From Candidatus Raymondbacteria bacterium RIFOXYA2_FULL_49_16 (lineage in GTDB: Bacteria; Fibrobacterota; OXYB2-FULL-49-7; XYB2-FULL-49-35), in NCBI GenBank assembly GCA_001789205.1, contig MFYT01000007.1:1-64000 (forward strand): a DNA stretch of 64,000 nucleotides, written 5' to 3'. Both the position numbers and the translations under genes were made by a program. Shown in pieces: positions 35,194 to 48,137 of this stretch. Within the stretch, counting starts at the first letter, position 1. Each line of letters begins with the position of its first letter. The notes below the pieces were generated by a model that worked only from the letters and a program-made list of their open reading frames with translations, ran no database searches and had not been told where the DNA came from.

Positions 35194-38100
35194 ATGAACG
35201 AACGTATGTCGTTTTCGCGGATAAAGAACAAGGTACCCATCCCCAACCTTCTTGATATCCAGTTGCAGTCCTTCAAGGATTTTTTACAGGAAGACGTGCC
35301 ACCCACCTCACGCAGGAAACATGGGTTGCATCAGGTTTTTCTCTATATGTTTCCCATTTCCGATCCCAAGGGGCTTTTTTCCCTGGAGTATGTCGAGTAT
35401 TCTCTCGGTGTTCCCAAGTATTCCATAGAGGAATGCAAAGACCGCGACATGTCCTTCTCTGTTCCCTTAAAGGCGGTACTCAGCCTTCTTTCTTATGAAA
35501 AAGACGGCGATACCAAACGGTTTAAGGAGAAGATCACGAATGAAGTGTATCTGGGCGACATTCCCTATATGACCGAAACCGGCACCTTTGTCATCAATGG
35601 CGCTGAGCGGGTTATTGTCAGCCAGCTTCATCGTTCTCCTGGCGTCTTTTTCGGACAAGAAAGCAGCGTCACGGACCAGAAGCAGCTCAAGGGACGGATT
35701 ATTCCTTTCAAGGGAGCCTGGCTCGAGTTTATTATTACGGTCAGGAATGTCATTTACGTCAGTATCGACCGCAGGAGAAAATTTCCGGCCACCACCTTCC
35801 TGAGAGCGCTGGGGTATTCGAAGAATATAGATATTCTAAATATCTTTTTTGATAAAGAGGAAGTCAGCGTAACGGGAAAGCATAAAGAGTCTTTGCTCAA
35901 CCGCGTGCTCAGCGAAGCTATTGTCAACAAGGAAAGCGGTGAGATCGTGGTCGATTCCGGCGAGGTGCTTACCGAAGAGAAAATTGCGCGTATCATCGAG
36001 CTTGGGGTAAAGAATATCACCGTGGTAAAAGGCGAGGATGTCGCCGGCTCAATTGTACATAGCACACTCGTCAGCGACCCCACCCGGTCCGAGGAAGATG
36101 CGCTTATCTTCATCTACACACAGATGCGCGCGGGCGAACCGCCCAACGTCGAGACCGCCCGGCAGTTCTTCACCAAACTCTTTTTCGATCCAAAACGGTA
36201 CGATCTCGGGGCCGTTGGACGCTACAAAATTAATCAGAAACTCTACCGGAACCAGGACGAGAAGGCCACCATTCTTAATACCAAGGACATTGTCGAGACG
36301 GTGAAATACCTGGTGCGTGTGTTCGAGGGCGACCCCACCTATATACTCGATGATATTGACCATCTCGGCAACCGCCGCGCCCGCACTGTGGGCGAGCTGC
36401 TCACCAGCCAGTTTGAGGCGGCCTTCATGCGTATGTCACGTACAGTCAAGGAACGGCTTTCCATCAGGGACAACGAGACGCTCACCCCCAAAGACCTTAT
36501 CAACGCCCGCGCGGTTACTTCGGTCATTGGTTCCTTCTTCGGCAGCAGCCAGCTGTCACAGTTCCTCGACGAGACTAATCCGCTAGCCTCACTCACCCAT
36601 AAGCGCCGCATCAGCGCCTTGGGCCCGGGCGGCCTTTCGCGCGAACGCGCCGGTTTTGAAGTACGCGACGTGCATCATTCGCACTACGGCCGTTTCTGCC
36701 CCATTGAAACGCCTGAAGGACCGAACATCGGCCTTATTTCCTCACTATGCACCTACGCCAAGTTCAACGAATACGGTTTTCTCGAATCGCCATATTTTGT
36801 TGTCAAAAGCGGACGTGTCACCGAGGAAATCGTCTATCTCAGCGCGGACGACGAAGACCACTATGCCATCGCACAGGCCAACGCGCCGCTTACCCCGAAG
36901 CGCACCTTTGCCAACCCACTGGTCTCGTGCAGGCAGAAGGGTGATTTTCCCTTCCTGCCGCCGGACAAGGTCGATCTTATGGACGTTTCACCTACGCAGC
37001 TTGTCAGTGTTGCCGCAGGTCTTATTCCTTTTCTCGAACACGACGACGCCAACCGCGCACTTATGGGTTCGAACATGCAGCGCCAGGCGGTTCCACTCCT
37101 CATGCCCGAAGCACCCATCGTGGGGACCGGTCTCGAGGGCACAGCCGCATACGATTCCGGGGTCATGGCCATTGCAAAGCACGCGGGTGTTGTCGAGCGT
37201 GTATACGCCGACCGTATTGTCGTACGGCGCAAGGGCAAAGCCCAGGACGATGATGAATACGCTGAATTTCCCGAATTCGACACGTATATTCTTCGTAAAT
37301 TCAAACGGTCTAACCAGGACACTTGTTTTAATCAGAAACCCATTGTCGACGCGGGCAACAAGGTCGAAAAGGGCATGGTACTTGCAGACGGTCCGGCAAC
37401 GCAGAAGGGTGAATTGGCCTTGGGCCGTAATGTTCTCATCGCTTTCATGCCTTGGCGGGGATACAACTTTGAGGATGCCATTATCCTGAACGAACGCCTT
37501 GTCAAAGAGGACGTTTTTACCTCGGTCCATATCGAGGAATTTCAGCTCGAAGTCCGTGATACCAAGCGCGGCGCCGAGGAGATCACGCGCGAAATACCCA
37601 ATGTAAGCGAAGACGCCCTTCGCAATTTGGATGAGAGCGGCATCATCCGCGTAGGCGCCGAAGTTGAACAAGGCGACATCCTGGTCGGTAAAGTCACCCC
37701 CCGCGGCGAAACTGAGCTTACTCCTGAAGAGAGGTTGCTTCGAGCCATTTTTGGCGAAAAGGCAAGCGACGTGAAGGATAGTTCGCTGAAAGTGCCTCCC
37801 GGTATCAAGGGTATAGTTTTAGATACGAAGTCGTTCTCCCGTAAAGACCGGAGTAAAAACGCCCGCAAAAGGGATAAACAGGTCATCGAGAACATGCAGG
37901 AGGAAATCGGTCGCCAAATCGCGGTTGTCAAGAAATTGCGCGACAAAAAGCTGATAGAACTTCTGAAAGGCGCGGAACTTTGCGAATTCCGCAGTCCCGA
38001 GACCAACGAGGTTCTCATCAAGGAAGGAACAAAATTTTCCGCCGATTCCCTGAAAAAGGTCGATTTTACCCGGCTCATCTCCTCGCAGGATATTGTGGCC

Positions 38101-38964
38101 GATAAACGTCTGAATCGGAAGATTAAAGAATTGTTGCATATAGCCAATCGTCGCATCATCGAACTTGAAGATCGTCTTGAGAAGGAGATCGACAAGATAG
38201 TCCGTGGCGACGAACTCAAACCTGGCGTACTTCAGCTGGTCAAAGTTTTTATCGCAAAGAAGCGCAAGATATCAGTTGGGGACAAAATGGCCGGAAGGCA
38301 CGGCAACAAAGGGGTCATTGCCAAGATCGTACCTGAAGAGGACATGCCTGTTCTCCCGAATGGTAATACTATCGACGTCATCCTGAATCCTCTGGGGGTT
38401 CCCTCGCGTATGAACGTGGGCCAGGTGCTCGAAACGCACGCAGGTTTTGCAGCCAAAAAACTTGGCGCTACGGTGGAAACCGCGGTTTTTGACGGGGCGA
38501 AGTACGGTGACATCACGGACCTCCTAAAAAGGGCGGATTTACCACTAAACGGAAAAATGCGTCTGCTTGACGGACGTACGGGCGAATATTTTGACGAGGA
38601 AATCACCATTGGCCAGATGTACCTCATGAAACTGGCTCATCTAGTCGATGATAAAATCCACGCCCGTTCCATCGGACCGTATTCGCTGGTCACGCAGCAG
38701 CCATTGGGTGGAAAGTCGCAGTTCGGCGGCCAGCGTTTCGGCGAAATGGAGGTATGGGCGCTCGAGGCATACGGGGCGGCCTATACCCTCCAGGAACTGC
38801 TTACGGTCAAGAGCGACGATGTTATCGGCCGTTCACGGATCTACGAATCCATCGTAAAGGGCGAGAATACGCCACGTCCCGGCGTTCCAGAGTCTTTCAA
38901 TGTACTGGTGAAAGAAATCCAGGCGCTCTGCCTCGATATGAGGATCATTGAGGAAGAGAGCTAA
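35194..38964 (+). CDS. rpoB: RNA polymerase beta subunit
   Basis: The 1256-residue beta subunit. The rifampicin region reads [16 protein letters not shown] and [13 protein letters not shown], with the wild-type Asp, His and Ser at the usual resistance positions. The C-terminal part [12 protein letters not shown] and [18 protein letters not shown] are standard. AAAGGACC precedes the ATG, and rpoC follows after 59 bases. The 63-base gap behind rplL may hold RNA-processing or attenuation signals, but I saw no clear hairpin. Confidence 0.98.
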   Translation: MNERMSFSRIKNKVPIPNLLDIQLQSFKDFLQEDVPPTSRRKHGLHQVFLYMFPISDPKGLFSLEYVEYSLGVPKYSIEECKDRDMSFSVPLKAVLSLLSYEKDGDTKRFKEKITNEVYLGDIPYMTETGTFVINGAERVIVSQLHRSPGVFFGQESSVTDQKQLKGRIIPFKGAWLEFIITVRNVIYVSIDRRRKFPATTFLRALGYSKNIDILNIFFDKEEVSVTGKHKESLLNRVLSEAIVNKESGEIVVDSGEVLTEEKIARIIELGVKNITVVKGEDVAGSIVHSTLVSDPTRSEEDALIFIYTQMRAGEPPNVETARQFFTKLFFDPKRYDLGAVGRYKINQKLYRNQDEKATILNTKDIVETVKYLVRVFEGDPTYILDDIDHLGNRRARTVGELLTSQFEAAFMRMSRTVKERLSIRDNETLTPKDLINARAVTSVIGSFFGSSQLSQFLDETNPLASLTHKRRISALGPGGLSRERAGFEVRDVHHSHYGRFCPIETPEGPNIGLISSLCTYAKFNEYGFLESPYFVVKSGRVTEEIVYLSADDEDHYAIAQANAPLTPKRTFANPLVSCRQKGDFPFLPPDKVDLMDVSPTQLVSVAAGLIPFLEHDDANRALMGSNMQRQAVPLLMPEAPIVGTGLEGTAAYDSGVMAIAKHAGVVERVYADRIVVRRKGKAQDDDEYAEFPEFDTYILRKFKRSNQDTCFNQKPIVDAGNKVEKGMVLADGPATQKGELALGRNVLIAFMPWRGYNFEDAIILNERLVKEDVFTSVHIEEFQLEVRDTKRGAEEITREIPNVSEDALRNLDESGIIRVGAEVEQGDILVGKVTPRGETELTPEERLLRAIFGEKASDVKDSSLKVPPGIKGIVLDTKSFSRKDRSKNARKRDKQVIENMQEEIGRQIAVVKKLRDKKLIELLKGAELCEFRSPETNEVLIKEGTKFSADSLKKVDFTRLISSQDIVADKRLNRKIKELLHIANRRIIELEDRLEKEIDKIVRGDELKPGVLQLVKVFIAKKRKISVGDKMAGRHGNKGVIAKIVPEEDMPVLPNGNTIDVILNPLGVPSRMNVGQVLETHAGFAAKKLGATVETAVFDGAKYGDITDLLKRADLPLNGKMRLLDGRTGEYFDEEITIGQMYLMKLAHLVDDKIHARSIGPYSLVTQQPLGGKSQFGGQRFGEMEVWALEAYGAAYTLQELLTVKSDDVIGRSRIYESIVKGENTPRPGVPESFNVLVKEIQALCLDMRIIEEES

Positions 38965-39023
38965 CCCGATATTCGCCAGATAGAAGTAAACCGGCGTATT
39001 GTGTACAATACGGGAGGAAAACC

Positions 39024-42000
39024 TTGAGCGAAAAAATCACGTCTTCCATCGAGAAATTAGCGGGCATCAGCATAAAGATAGCCTCTCCGGAGGTCATCCG
39101 GAGTTGGTCGTTTGGCGAAGTCACCAAGCCGGAAACTATTAACTACCGTTCATACAAACCCGAGAAAGATGGTCTTTTCTGCGAAAAGATATTTGGGCCT
39201 GTCAAAAATTGGGAATGCTCCTGCGGCAAATACAAACGTATCCGGTATCGCGGGGTCATCTGTGATCGATGCGGCGTTGAAGTAACCCATTCACGTGTAC
39301 GTCGCGAACGTATGGGACACGTTGATCTTGCGGTCCCTGTGGCGCATATCTGGTTTTTCAAGTCAATGCCGTGCAAAATTGGATATCTCCTCGGCATGAC
39401 CACTTCTGGTCTCGAAAAGGTCATTTATTACGAAAATTACATTGTTTTGGAACCTGGCGATTCAGGCAAGGCCAAGAAGGAACTTATTAACGAGGAAGAA
39501 TACCTTGCCCTCGAGGAAGCGGGCAAGAATTTCAAGGCTGAAATGGGTTCGGGTGCGCTGAAAAAAATGCTGTCAGAACTCAATCTTGATACATTGGCGC
39601 AGCAGCTGCGCGAGGTCTACCGTAAGGATAAATCGGATCAGCGCCGCCTCGACGCCATGAAGCGTCTCAAAGTCGTCGAAGCTTTCCGGAAATCCGGCAA
39701 CAGGCCAGAGTGGATGGTACTCGATGTATTACCAGTCATTCCGCCTGACCTTCGACCCCTGGTTCCTCTAGAAGGCGGCCGGTTCGCAACGTCCGACCTT
39801 AACGATCTTTATCGAAGGGTTATCAACAGGAACAACCGGCTGCGAAAACTCATCGAAGTTCAGGCTCCAGAAGTCATTCTCCGAAACGAGAAGCGTATGC
39901 TCCAAGAAGCCGTTGACGCTTTATTCGACAATGGCAGACGCACCTATACCCTCCGTGGCGAGGGCAAGGCGCCCCTCAAGTCCCTAAGCGAATTGCTCAA
40001 GGGAAAACAGGGACGGTTCCGCCAGAACCTTCTGGGAAAACGGGTCGATTATTCAGGCAGATCAGTCATTGTCGTTGGTCCCGAACTCAAGATTCATCAG
40101 TGCGGCCTCCCCAAAAGCATGGCTCTCGAATTGTACAAGCCGTTCATTATCCGGAAACTTGAGGAGAAAGGCTACGTTCAGACGATAAAAAACGCGAAAA
40201 AATTCGTTGAGAAAGAACGCCCCGAGGTTTGGGATATCCTTGAGGAGATCATCGAGGACCATCCTGTGCTGCTCAATCGAGCTCCAACGCTTCACCGTCT
40301 TGGGATACAGGCCTTCTACCCCGTTCTCATTGAAGGCAAAGCCATCCGTCTGCATCCTTTTGTTTGCGCAGCCTTCAATGCGGATTTCGATGGCGACCAG
40401 ATGGCCGTCCATCTGCCTCTTTCATACGAGGCACAGCTTGAAGCGCGCGTTATCATGCTCTCTTCGCACAATATCCTCCATCCGGCAAACGGCCTGCCAC
40501 TCGCGGTGCCCAGCCAGGATGTGGTCATTGGATGCTATTATCTTACCAAAGAAAAAGCGGGAAAAGCAAAGGCAAAGGGCCTGGAAAACATTTTTAACGG
40601 GGCCAATGACGTTCTACTAGCCCTAGACATGAAGGCGATCACACTTCACGAACCCATCAAGGTCAGTATCAGCGGCCAAGCCATCCGGACTACTCCCGGC
40701 CGCGTTGCTTTTAATCAGATTGTTCCCGAAGAGCTAGGTTTTGTCAACGATACGCTCGACAAAAAGAAGATCATCAAACTCATCGACCGTTATCACAAAA
40801 TTGTGGGCAACAGCAAGGCCTGCGAATTTCTCGACAGGCTGAAGGCGACTGGTTTCGAATATGCCACTCGCGGCGGTCTTACCGTATCTATTGATGATAT
40901 GCTTATTCCTGATGAAAAGGAACGGATGATCAAAGAAGCTCAGAAATCGGTCGATGAAGTGAACAGGCAATACCGCAAAGGCGTTATTACCGATGGTGAA
41001 CGTTACAACAAGGTCATCGATGTCTGGACCCATACCACAAACGATGTCGCTGAAGTCATGTTCAACAAGCTTGCGGAAGACCGTGACGGTTTCAACCCAG
41101 TCTTCATGATGGCCGATTCGGGTGCACGCGGCAGCAAAGACCAGATCAAACAGCTTGCGGGCATGCGTGGTCTTATGGCCAAACCTCAGAAGAAAATCGC
41201 GGGTCAGATGGGCGAAATCATCGAGAATCCCATCACGTCGAACTTCAAGGAAGGTCTTACGGTCCTCGAATATTTCATTTCAACACACGGCGCGCGCAAG
41301 GGTCTTGCTGATACGGCGCTCAAGACGGCCGATGCGGGATATCTTACCCGCCGTCTTGTCGATGTTGCCCAGGATCTTATCATTTCCGAAGAGGATTGCG
41401 GCACGGTGCGCGGTCTCGAGATCGAGGCGCTTAAAGAGGGTGAGGAAGTCATTGAGAGTCTCGCCAATCGTATTAGAGGACGGTTTCTCCAGCAGGACAT
41501 CTATCATCCGGTTTCTGACAAACTCATCGGTGGTCAGGGTGAATATATCACAAACGATATCGCGGAGGCCATCGAGGATGCGGGAATAGAGCAGGTCATG
41601 ATCCGGTCGGTTCTCACGTGCGAATCGGACCGGGGGGTATGCATCAAATGTTACGGACGCAACCTTGCAGACGGTAAAATTGTCAAGATAGGAGAGGCTA
41701 TCGGCGTCATGGCGGCCCAGTCGATCGGGGAACCCGGTACACAGCTTACCCTTCGTACTTTCCATATCGGCGGGACATCGGGCCGTATCGCCGCCCAAAC
41801 CCGCATGGAAATGAAGAAAAGCGGTATTATTCGTTACAAAAATGTCAATATTGTCCAGAACGATCTCGGTGTCATCGTCATTTCGCGTAACGGTGAACTT
41901 TTCGCTGAAGACGAGAACGGCCGCCGTCTCAATCATTATATAGTTCCTTATGGCGCGCAATTACGTGTCAAGGATGGTGACGTGGTTGCCAAGGGCGCTA

Positions 42001-43127
42001 TTTTGTTTGAATGGGACCCGTACAACATGCTCATTTTGGCCGATAAAAATGGCACAGTCAAGTTCGAAGGCATCATTGAACGTGAGACCGTACGCGAGGA
42101 ATATGACGAAACCACGGGCCTTAAAAACCTGGTGATCATCGAACACCGCGCTAAAAAAATCCATCCGCAGATTCAATTGCTTGATGAGAAAAGTGAGAAA
42201 CAGAGCAGCATCTCTTTGCCGACGGGCGCCTATCTGGTGGTCGAGCAGGGCGCAACGGTTAAAGCAGGCGATACTCTTGTCAAAATCCCGCGCGAAAGTT
42301 CAAAGACGCGTGATATCACGGGAGGCTTGCCGCGCGTGTCGGAGCTTTTCGAGGCGCGCAAGCCTAAGAATCCCGCCGTTGTCTCCGATGTCGATGGTAT
42401 CGTCGCTTTCGACGACGATGAACGCGGCCAGCGGAAAATAGTGGTTGTTGACGAAAACAATGAAAAACATCCCTACCTCATTCCGCACGGAAAACATCTC
42501 CGTGTGCATGCCGGCGATCGCGTCTTAGCGGGCGAACGGCTGTGCGAGGGTCCGGTCGATCCGCACGATATTCTCAGGATCAATGGCGAAAGCGCGGTAC
42601 AGAAGTATCTTGTCAATGAAATTCAGGAGGTATACCGTCTCCAGGGCGTAAGTATTAACGACAAACACATAGAATCCATTGTTCGCCAGATGATGCGGCG
42701 CGTCCGCGTCACGAGCGAGGGAGATTCTGATTTTATCGTAGGTGAGAGTACTAGCAAGGCGGAAGTCCAGAAAATCAACCGTATTCTTCAGGAGAGTGGT
42801 AAAACCCCTTCCGGATACAAACCACAACTGCTCGGTATCACCAAGTCGTCCTTGGCGACTGATAGTTTTATTTCAGCGGCATCGTTCCAGGAGACCACCC
42901 GTGTGCTTTCTGATGCGGCAGTCGCGGGCAGGGTCGACCGTCTCCACGGACTCAAGGAAAACGTTATTATGGGCAACCTCATTCCGTGCGGCACGGGAGC
43001 TCCTGCTTATCGCTACCTGAAGATCAAGGACCTTGATTCTGAAATGAAGCTTGAGATGGAACACGATAGTGAGGATGTCCTTGATATGATGAAGAAAGGG
43101 GAGGAGTCTGAAGAGGTGCTTTATTAA
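39024..43127 (+). CDS. rpoC: RNA polymerase beta' subunit
   Basis: The 1367-residue beta' subunit with a TTG start behind GGGAGG. The zinc ribbon near the N-terminus ([20 protein letters not shown]) and the active-site NADFDGDQM (residues 452-460, Asp 454/456/458) are present. So are the second zinc site ([16 protein letters not shown]) and the trigger-loop area ([19 protein letters not shown]). The length fits a beta' with a normal-sized insertion. It ends the rplKAJL-rpoBC group. Confidence 0.98.
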   Translation: MSEKITSSIEKLAGISIKIASPEVIRSWSFGEVTKPETINYRSYKPEKDGLFCEKIFGPVKNWECSCGKYKRIRYRGVICDRCGVEVTHSRVRRERMGHVDLAVPVAHIWFFKSMPCKIGYLLGMTTSGLEKVIYYENYIVLEPGDSGKAKKELINEEEYLALEEAGKNFKAEMGSGALKKMLSELNLDTLAQQLREVYRKDKSDQRRLDAMKRLKVVEAFRKSGNRPEWMVLDVLPVIPPDLRPLVPLEGGRFATSDLNDLYRRVINRNNRLRKLIEVQAPEVILRNEKRMLQEAVDALFDNGRRTYTLRGEGKAPLKSLSELLKGKQGRFRQNLLGKRVDYSGRSVIVVGPELKIHQCGLPKSMALELYKPFIIRKLEEKGYVQTIKNAKKFVEKERPEVWDILEEIIEDHPVLLNRAPTLHRLGIQAFYPVLIEGKAIRLHPFVCAAFNADFDGDQMAVHLPLSYEAQLEARVIMLSSHNILHPANGLPLAVPSQDVVIGCYYLTKEKAGKAKAKGLENIFNGANDVLLALDMKAITLHEPIKVSISGQAIRTTPGRVAFNQIVPEELGFVNDTLDKKKIIKLIDRYHKIVGNSKACEFLDRLKATGFEYATRGGLTVSIDDMLIPDEKERMIKEAQKSVDEVNRQYRKGVITDGERYNKVIDVWTHTTNDVAEVMFNKLAEDRDGFNPVFMMADSGARGSKDQIKQLAGMRGLMAKPQKKIAGQMGEIIENPITSNFKEGLTVLEYFISTHGARKGLADTALKTADAGYLTRRLVDVAQDLIISEEDCGTVRGLEIEALKEGEEVIESLANRIRGRFLQQDIYHPVSDKLIGGQGEYITNDIAEAIEDAGIEQVMIRSVLTCESDRGVCIKCYGRNLADGKIVKIGEAIGVMAAQSIGEPGTQLTLRTFHIGGTSGRIAAQTRMEMKKSGIIRYKNVNIVQNDLGVIVISRNGELFAEDENGRRLNHYIVPYGAQLRVKDGDVVAKGAILFEWDPYNMLILADKNGTVKFEGIIERETVREEYDETTGLKNLVIIEHRAKKIHPQIQLLDEKSEKQSSISLPTGAYLVVEQGATVKAGDTLVKIPRESSKTRDITGGLPRVSELFEARKPKNPAVVSDVDGIVAFDDDERGQRKIVVVDENNEKHPYLIPHGKHLRVHAGDRVLAGERLCEGPVDPHDILRINGESAVQKYLVNEIQEVYRLQGVSINDKHIESIVRQMMRRVRVTSEGDSDFIVGESTSKAEVQKINRILQESGKTPSGYKPQLLGITKSSLATDSFISAASFQETTRVLSDAAVAGRVDRLHGLKENVIMGNLIPCGTGAPAYRYLKIKDLDSEMKLEMEHDSEDVLDMMKKGEESEEVLY

Positions 43128-43165
43128 CCCCGTGAATGAGCCACGGTCTCCTGTAATAAAAGGTA

Positions 43166-43195
43166 TTGACATAAACATATGTAATGGGTTATCTT
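43166..43195 (+). promoter_or_regulatory. promoter upstream of rpsL
   Basis: TTGACA at 43166-43171 is followed after 17-18 bases by TTATCT/TATCTT (43189-43195). The start would be near 43202, about 30 bases before rpsL. It would allow the str genes to be transcribed independently of rpoBC. No terminator is visible between rpoC and this site. Confidence 0.65.
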
Positions 43196-43230
43196 TTAAG
43201 ACTTTACAAAAAAGAGGATTTTGACACAAA

Positions 43231-43608
43231 ATGCCGACGATCAACCAGTTAATCAGAAAAGGGCGGTCAAAGGTTTTTTCCAAGACCTCTGCGCCAGCCC
43301 TCCGAGGAAGTCCGCAGAAACGGGGCATCTGTACCCGTGTGTACACCACAACGCCCAAGAAGCCGAATTCGGCGCTCCGGAAAGTGGCGCGCGTCCGTCT
43401 GACAAACAAGATGGAGGTCATTTGCTATATTCCCGGTGAAGGCCACAATCTGCAGGAGCATTCCATTGTTCTCATCCGCGGCGGCCGTGTCAAAGACGTT
43501 CCCGGCGTGCGCTATCATATTGTGCGCGGTTCTCTCGACGCAAGCGGCGTCGAGGGTCGCAAACGGAGCCGTTCGAAGTATGGTGTCAAACGTCCGAAAA
43601 AGGCCTAA
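43231..43608 (+). CDS. rpsL: 30S ribosomal protein S12
   Basis: A 125-residue S12, the decoding-centre protein. [26 protein letters not shown] and [13 protein letters not shown] are conserved. The two lysines whose mutation gives streptomycin resistance in other bacteria are in the sensitive form. First gene of the str group behind its own promoter. Confidence 0.98.
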   Translation: MPTINQLIRKGRSKVFSKTSAPALRGSPQKRGICTRVYTTTPKKPNSALRKVARVRLTNKMEVICYIPGEGHNLQEHSIVLIRGGRVKDVPGVRYHIVRGSLDASGVEGRKRSRSKYGVKRPKKA

Positions 43609-43626
43609 CCCCACTAGGGAGAAATC

Positions 43627-44100
43627 ATGTCACGTAGAAGAAGAGCTGAAAAACGCCCAGTAATACCGGATCCAAAGTTTAATAATGTTCTTGTCGCTCT
43701 TTTTATTAACGGGATTATGCGTCGCGGCAAGAAGGGTACTGCCGAGCGTATTCTTTACCGTGCCATAGATATTGCTGGCGATAAGCTCAAGACCGATGGA
43801 ATCAGTGTGTTAAAAAAGGCCATAAACAATGTCAAACCCACTGTCGAAGTAAAGTCTCGCCGTATTGGAGGCGCAAACTATCAGATCCCCATCGAAGTAC
43901 CCCCGGATCGACGGATGGCGCTTTGTATCCGCTGGCTCTCCGAAGCGGCCTGGGAACGCAAGGAAAAATCTATGGCGGAAAAACTGGGTTTGGAAATAGC
44001 AGCGGCTTCGAACAATGAAGGAATAGCAATCAAGAAAAAGGAAGATACGCACCGCATGGCCGAGGCAAACAAGGCCTTTGCGCATTTCCGCTGGAGATAA
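43627..44100 (+). CDS. rpsG: 30S ribosomal protein S7
   Basis: A 157-residue S7 that nucleates the 30S head. MSRRRRAEKR, FINGIMRRGKKGTAERI and VKSRRIGGANYQIPIEV are conserved. A GGGAG site precedes the ATG, 18 bases after rpsL. fusA follows after 3 bases. Confidence 0.98.
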   Translation: MSRRRRAEKRPVIPDPKFNNVLVALFINGIMRRGKKGTAERILYRAIDIAGDKLKTDGISVLKKAINNVKPTVEVKSRRIGGANYQIPIEVPPDRRMALCIRWLSEAAWERKEKSMAEKLGLEIAAASNNEGIAIKKKEDTHRMAEANKAFAHFRWR

Positions 44101-44103
44101 TCA

Positions 44104-46191
44104 ATGGCTTCCGGCGATGATGGCATGCCGCAACGCATACGCAACATCGGAATCATTGCCCATATTGATGCGGGAAAAACGACAACGACTGAGAGGATTT
44201 TACTTTATACAGGAAAAATACATAGGCCCGGCGAAGTCCACGATGGAAATACTATCATGGATTGGATGGACCAAGAGAGGGAACGAGGCATAACAATCAC
44301 CGCGGCAGCAACGACCTGCAGGTGGAAAGAGCATACGATCAACATCATCGATACGCCGGGGCATGTTGATTTTACTGTTGAAGTTGAACGTTCTTTGAGA
44401 GTTCTGGATGGCGCTGTAGTAGTGTTTTGCGCTGTCGGGGGCGTGCAGCCCCAGTCCGAGACCGTCTGGCACCAGGCGGACAAATACCGGATACCACGTC
44501 TTACGTTTATCAATAAAATGGATCGCGTGGGAGCTGATTTTCTTGGAACGGTCGAGGCAATGAGAAAAAAGCTCAATGCCCGGCCGCTCATCCTTCAGAT
44601 GCCTATCGGTTCTGAAGAGGCGTTTATCGGTATTGTTGACCTGGTCGAATTCAAGGCGGCCTATTTTTCAGAGGACGATTATGGTTCTCATGTTCGGTAC
44701 GAAGAAATACCGGAAGGATTGGTTGCAGAGGCACGTACGCGACGAATGGAAATGCTTGAAGAGCTGTCGCACGACAGTGATGTCATTCTGGAAAAGCTTC
44801 TTGAGGATAAGGAGATCGAGGCGGTCGAAATCCAGCAGGCCCTGCGAACGGCAATAGTTCAATCGCGTATGTTTCCCGTATTGTGCGGAAGCGCGTTCAA
44901 GAACAAAGGCGTTCAGCAGCTGCTCGATGCGGTCGTTGCATATCTTCCATCGCCCCTAGATCGGGGAACTGTTTCAGGACATTCGCTGAGAACGCCCGAG
45001 GATATAGAGACCCGTTTCCCATCGGAAAAGGAGCCTTTATCGGCACTGGCATTCAAAATTCAGAGTGATCAGTTTGTCGGAAGGCTCGTGTTTACGCGGG
45101 TATATTCAGGAATTCTTCGGGTTGGTGATGCTGTGTTTAACGCCAATACAGGGAAACGAGAAAGGGTCCAACGAATTTTCCAGATGCATGCCGACAAACG
45201 AATCGAAATAGACCGGGCTAGATGCGGCGACATCGTCGCGCTCACCGGATTGCGGCAGACAGTTACCGGCAATACGCTTTGCGATGACAAACGCCCCCTT
45301 CTTTTTGAAGCCATCTCGTTTCCGACACCGGTCATTGAGATTGCAATCGAACCCAAGTCAAAGGCTGATCAGGAAAAGTTAGGAATGTCTCTGGCAAAAT
45401 TGAGCGAAGACGATCCAACCTTCAAGGTCAGAAGTGATGAAAACACGGGCCAGACACTTATTTCGGGAATGGGCGAGCTTCATCTTGAGGTTATTACAAC
45501 CCGGCTGATGCGGGAGTTTCATGTCGAGGCAAATGTCGGTAAGCCATATGTCTCGTACAGTGAAACGATCACCCGGAGCATTGATCGCGATTTCCGGTAT
45601 CAGAAGCAGACCGGTGGCAAAGGACACTATGCGCATATCATCTTTTCGGTTGGTCCGGGAAAGCCCAATAGCGGCTTTATCTTCAGGAACGATATTGTCG
45701 GCGGTCAGGTTCCCCGCGAATTTATTCCTGCTATTGAGCATGGCATGAAAGATGCGCTCAATTTCGGGCCGCGAGCTGGATATCCGGTCACCGATGTTCA
45801 GGTGGTGCTTACAGGAGGCAGCAGTCATTCGGTTGATTCGTCAGATCTTGCCTTCAGGATTGCTGGTTCATTGGGAATCAAGGAAGCGCTGGCTCAGGCC
45901 GCACCGATTATCCTTGAACCAATTATGAAGGTAAACGTGTTTGTTCCGGAAGAATATACCGGACAAGTGACTGGCGACATTAATAAAAGGAACGCGCAGA
46001 TTCTCGGGATTGAGAACAAGGGCAATTTTCAAATCATCACAGCCGAGGTGCCGCTTGCCGAAATGTTCGGTTATGCGACAACGGCGAGATCACTCAGTCA
46101 GGGAAGGGCGTCGTTCGCAATGGAGTTCTCACACATAAAAGAGGTTTCGAAGGAAACATATAAACGTCTGACCGGAGATATGACGGTCTGA
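44104..46191 (+). CDS. fusA: elongation factor G
   Basis: The 695-residue translocase GTPase. The P-loop [12 protein letters not shown], switch [23 protein letters not shown] and NKMD are canonical, and domains II-V follow to the usual length. Unlike in many bacteria, no tuf gene follows it; rpsJ comes next after 55 bases. A single normal-looking copy, not the EF-G2 type by eye. Confidence 0.97.
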   Translation: MASGDDGMPQRIRNIGIIAHIDAGKTTTTERILLYTGKIHRPGEVHDGNTIMDWMDQERERGITITAAATTCRWKEHTINIIDTPGHVDFTVEVERSLRVLDGAVVVFCAVGGVQPQSETVWHQADKYRIPRLTFINKMDRVGADFLGTVEAMRKKLNARPLILQMPIGSEEAFIGIVDLVEFKAAYFSEDDYGSHVRYEEIPEGLVAEARTRRMEMLEELSHDSDVILEKLLEDKEIEAVEIQQALRTAIVQSRMFPVLCGSAFKNKGVQQLLDAVVAYLPSPLDRGTVSGHSLRTPEDIETRFPSEKEPLSALAFKIQSDQFVGRLVFTRVYSGILRVGDAVFNANTGKRERVQRIFQMHADKRIEIDRARCGDIVALTGLRQTVTGNTLCDDKRPLLFEAISFPTPVIEIAIEPKSKADQEKLGMSLAKLSEDDPTFKVRSDENTGQTLISGMGELHLEVITTRLMREFHVEANVGKPYVSYSETITRSIDRDFRYQKQTGGKGHYAHIIFSVGPGKPNSGFIFRNDIVGGQVPREFIPAIEHGMKDALNFGPRAGYPVTDVQVVLTGGSSHSVDSSDLAFRIAGSLGIKEALAQAAPIILEPIMKVNVFVPEEYTGQVTGDINKRNAQILGIENKGNFQIITAEVPLAEMFGYATTARSLSQGRASFAMEFSHIKEVSKETYKRLTGDMTV

Positions 46192-46246
46192 CGACCAAAC
46201 ATAAAAGAAAGTATTTAAAAGAGAATATTGGAAACAGGGGAAGACC

Positions 46247-46555
46247 GTGGCAGGAGAAACAATTCGCATTAAGTTGAAGTCGTTCGACCATAATATGCTT
46301 GATAAGTCGGCGGCGGATATTGTCCGTACGGCAAAGACGTCGGGTGCACGTATCTATGGGCCTATTCCGTTACCGACCAAGAAAAAAGTGTATACTGTGC
46401 TGAGGTCACCATTCGTAAATAAAAAGTCCCGCGAACAATTCGAGGTGCGTGTACACAAGCGTCTCATTGACATCATTGATTCAACGCCTCAAACCATAGA
46501 TTCGCTTATGAAACTCGATCTGCCCGCTGGCGTCGATGTTGAAATCAAAGTATAG
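46247..46555 (+). CDS. rpsJ: 30S ribosomal protein S10
   Basis: A 102-residue S10 with a GTG start behind [25 protein letters not shown] and [33 protein letters not shown] are conserved. First gene of the S10 group. It also acts with NusB in antitermination in other bacteria. Confidence 0.98.
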   Translation: MAGETIRIKLKSFDHNMLDKSAADIVRTAKTSGARIYGPIPLPTKKKVYTVLRSPFVNKKSREQFEVRVHKRLIDIIDSTPQTIDSLMKLDLPAGVDVEIKV

Positions 46556-46564
46556 GACATAGAT

Positions 46565-47197
46565 ATGCTGAACAAAGTATTTGCAAAGAAAATAGGAATG
46601 ACCTCCGTGTTCAATAGTGAAGGACAGCGGCTCGGCGTCACGGTGCTTCAGGCCTTTCCATTGAAAATTCTTCAGATCAAGACAAAAGAACATGATGGGT
46701 ACAACGCTTTGGTCGTCGGATTTAACCGGTGCAGGGAGAAATCAATCCGCGCTCCGCAGCGAGGCCTGTTAAAAAAGGCCGGTTCTGATCCGGTTCGCTG
46801 TATTGCCGAGACGACAGCTGACGATTTTTCGAAATATTCCGTTGGTCAGGAAGTCGGACTCGACGCTTTTACAGGGGTCTCCAAGGTTGATATTTCAGGG
46901 ACCTCAAAAGGGCGAGGATTTGCGGGCGGTATAAAACGCCATCATTTCCATCGTGGACGAGAAACCCACGGAAACAAGATGCATCGTGAAGGCGGTTCTA
47001 TTGGTCAGCATACTGATCCATCGAACGTCTGGAAAGGGAAGCGCATGGCCGGACGCATGGGCGGGAAACCGGCCACGGTCCGAAATGTTGAGATTTTCAG
47101 CATTGATACTGAAAAAAACATCATCATCATAGAAGGCGCTGTTCCGGGCGCTAACAGCGGTGTTATCAATATTACCCGCGCATACGGAAGAAAGTAG
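46565..47197 (+). CDS. rplC: 50S ribosomal protein L3
   Basis: A 210-residue L3 with the internal signature KGRGFAGGIKRHHFHRG and HREGGSIGQ near the peptidyl-transferase centre. It follows rpsJ by 9 bases. Confidence 0.98.
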   Translation: MLNKVFAKKIGMTSVFNSEGQRLGVTVLQAFPLKILQIKTKEHDGYNALVVGFNRCREKSIRAPQRGLLKKAGSDPVRCIAETTADDFSKYSVGQEVGLDAFTGVSKVDISGTSKGRGFAGGIKRHHFHRGRETHGNKMHREGGSIGQHTDPSNVWKGKRMAGRMGGKPATVRNVEIFSIDTEKNIIIIEGAVPGANSGVINITRAYGRK

Positions 47198-47206
47198 GCT
47201 ATCTCT

Positions 47207-47848
47207 ATGACAGAAGCAGTAGTGTATACAAAAGAAGGCGTGCAAAAAGGAACAGTAATGCTTGATGCCGCCCTGTTTGAAAAAAAAGTGAACGATAATC
47301 TCATATGGGAATATGTAAAGCATTTTCAGACCAACCAGCGTCAGGGAACCGCCAAGGCAAAAGGACGCGGTGAAGTGTCGGGTGGCGGAATTAAACCTTG
47401 GCGGCAGAAAGGAACGGGACGGGCTCGTTCAGGATCAAACACATCACCCATCTGGGTACGCGGCGGCAAGGCCTTTCATCCGGTTCCCCGCGATTATTAC
47501 GATGCGCTTCCGCGGCGTAAACGCCGTGCTGCTATGCTTGCGGCTCTTTCACTCAGGGCCCAGGAGAACAATGTCCGGGTCATCGAAGACTTATCGGTGC
47601 AAAGCGGCAAAACCCGTGACTTTGTTTCTGTGTTGGATGCTTTGAATCTGGGCGATGGACGTGTTTTGTTTATCACCGAAAATAATAATAAGAGTCTCTA
47701 TCTGGCCGCTCGTAATGTTCCGAATGCGGATGTCCAGAGCGTCGCTACGGTCAATGCCTACGATGTTATCAAGTGCGCAAATGTCGTTCTTTCGGCAAAG
47801 GCGATTGAGGGGCTCAAGAAGAAATTGTCAGAAGAAAAGGACGGCTAA
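47207..47848 (+). CDS. rplD: 50S ribosomal protein L4
   Basis: A 213-residue L4. The extended loop that lines the exit tunnel (GGGIKPWRQKGTGRARSGSNTSPIWVRGG) is conserved. In E. coli L4 represses the S10 operon. The stop overlaps the start of rplW by one base (TAATG). Confidence 0.97.
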   Translation: MTEAVVYTKEGVQKGTVMLDAALFEKKVNDNLIWEYVKHFQTNQRQGTAKAKGRGEVSGGGIKPWRQKGTGRARSGSNTSPIWVRGGKAFHPVPRDYYDALPRRKRRAAMLAALSLRAQENNVRVIEDLSVQSGKTRDFVSVLDALNLGDGRVLFITENNNKSLYLAARNVPNADVQSVATVNAYDVIKCANVVLSAKAIEGLKKKLSEEKDG

Positions 47849-48135
47849 TGTTGTACCGTGACCTCATCCGTGTACCATCGGTAACGGAAAAGAACAATAT
47901 CATGCGGATGGAACAGAATAAATATGTTTTTGAAGTGGATCCATCGGCGAATAAAATAGAGATCAAGAAGGCCGTTGAAACCATATTCAACGTGAAAGTG
48001 ATCTCGGTCAATACGCAGAACATCATGGGTAAAATGAAACGCATGGGCCGGTACGCGGGCCAACGGCCATCATGGAAAAAAGCGGTGGTTAAGTTGCAGA
48101 AGGGCGCTTCCATCCCGATTTTTGAGGGAGCATAA
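47848..48135 (+). CDS. rplW: 50S ribosomal protein L23
   Basis: A 95-residue L23 at the tunnel exit, docking site for trigger factor and SRP. The opening [16 protein letters not shown] and [20 protein letters not shown] are typical. Translationally coupled to rplD and followed by rplB after 2 bases. Confidence 0.97.
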   Translation: MLYRDLIRVPSVTEKNNIMRMEQNKYVFEVDPSANKIEIKKAVETIFNVKVISVNTQNIMGKMKRMGRYAGQRPSWKKAVVKLQKGASIPIFEGA

Positions 48136-48137
48136 GC

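Noticed and set aside
36656-37489. A 277-codon frame inside rpoB in another phase
   Set aside because: Shadow of a universally conserved gene; no plausible domain.
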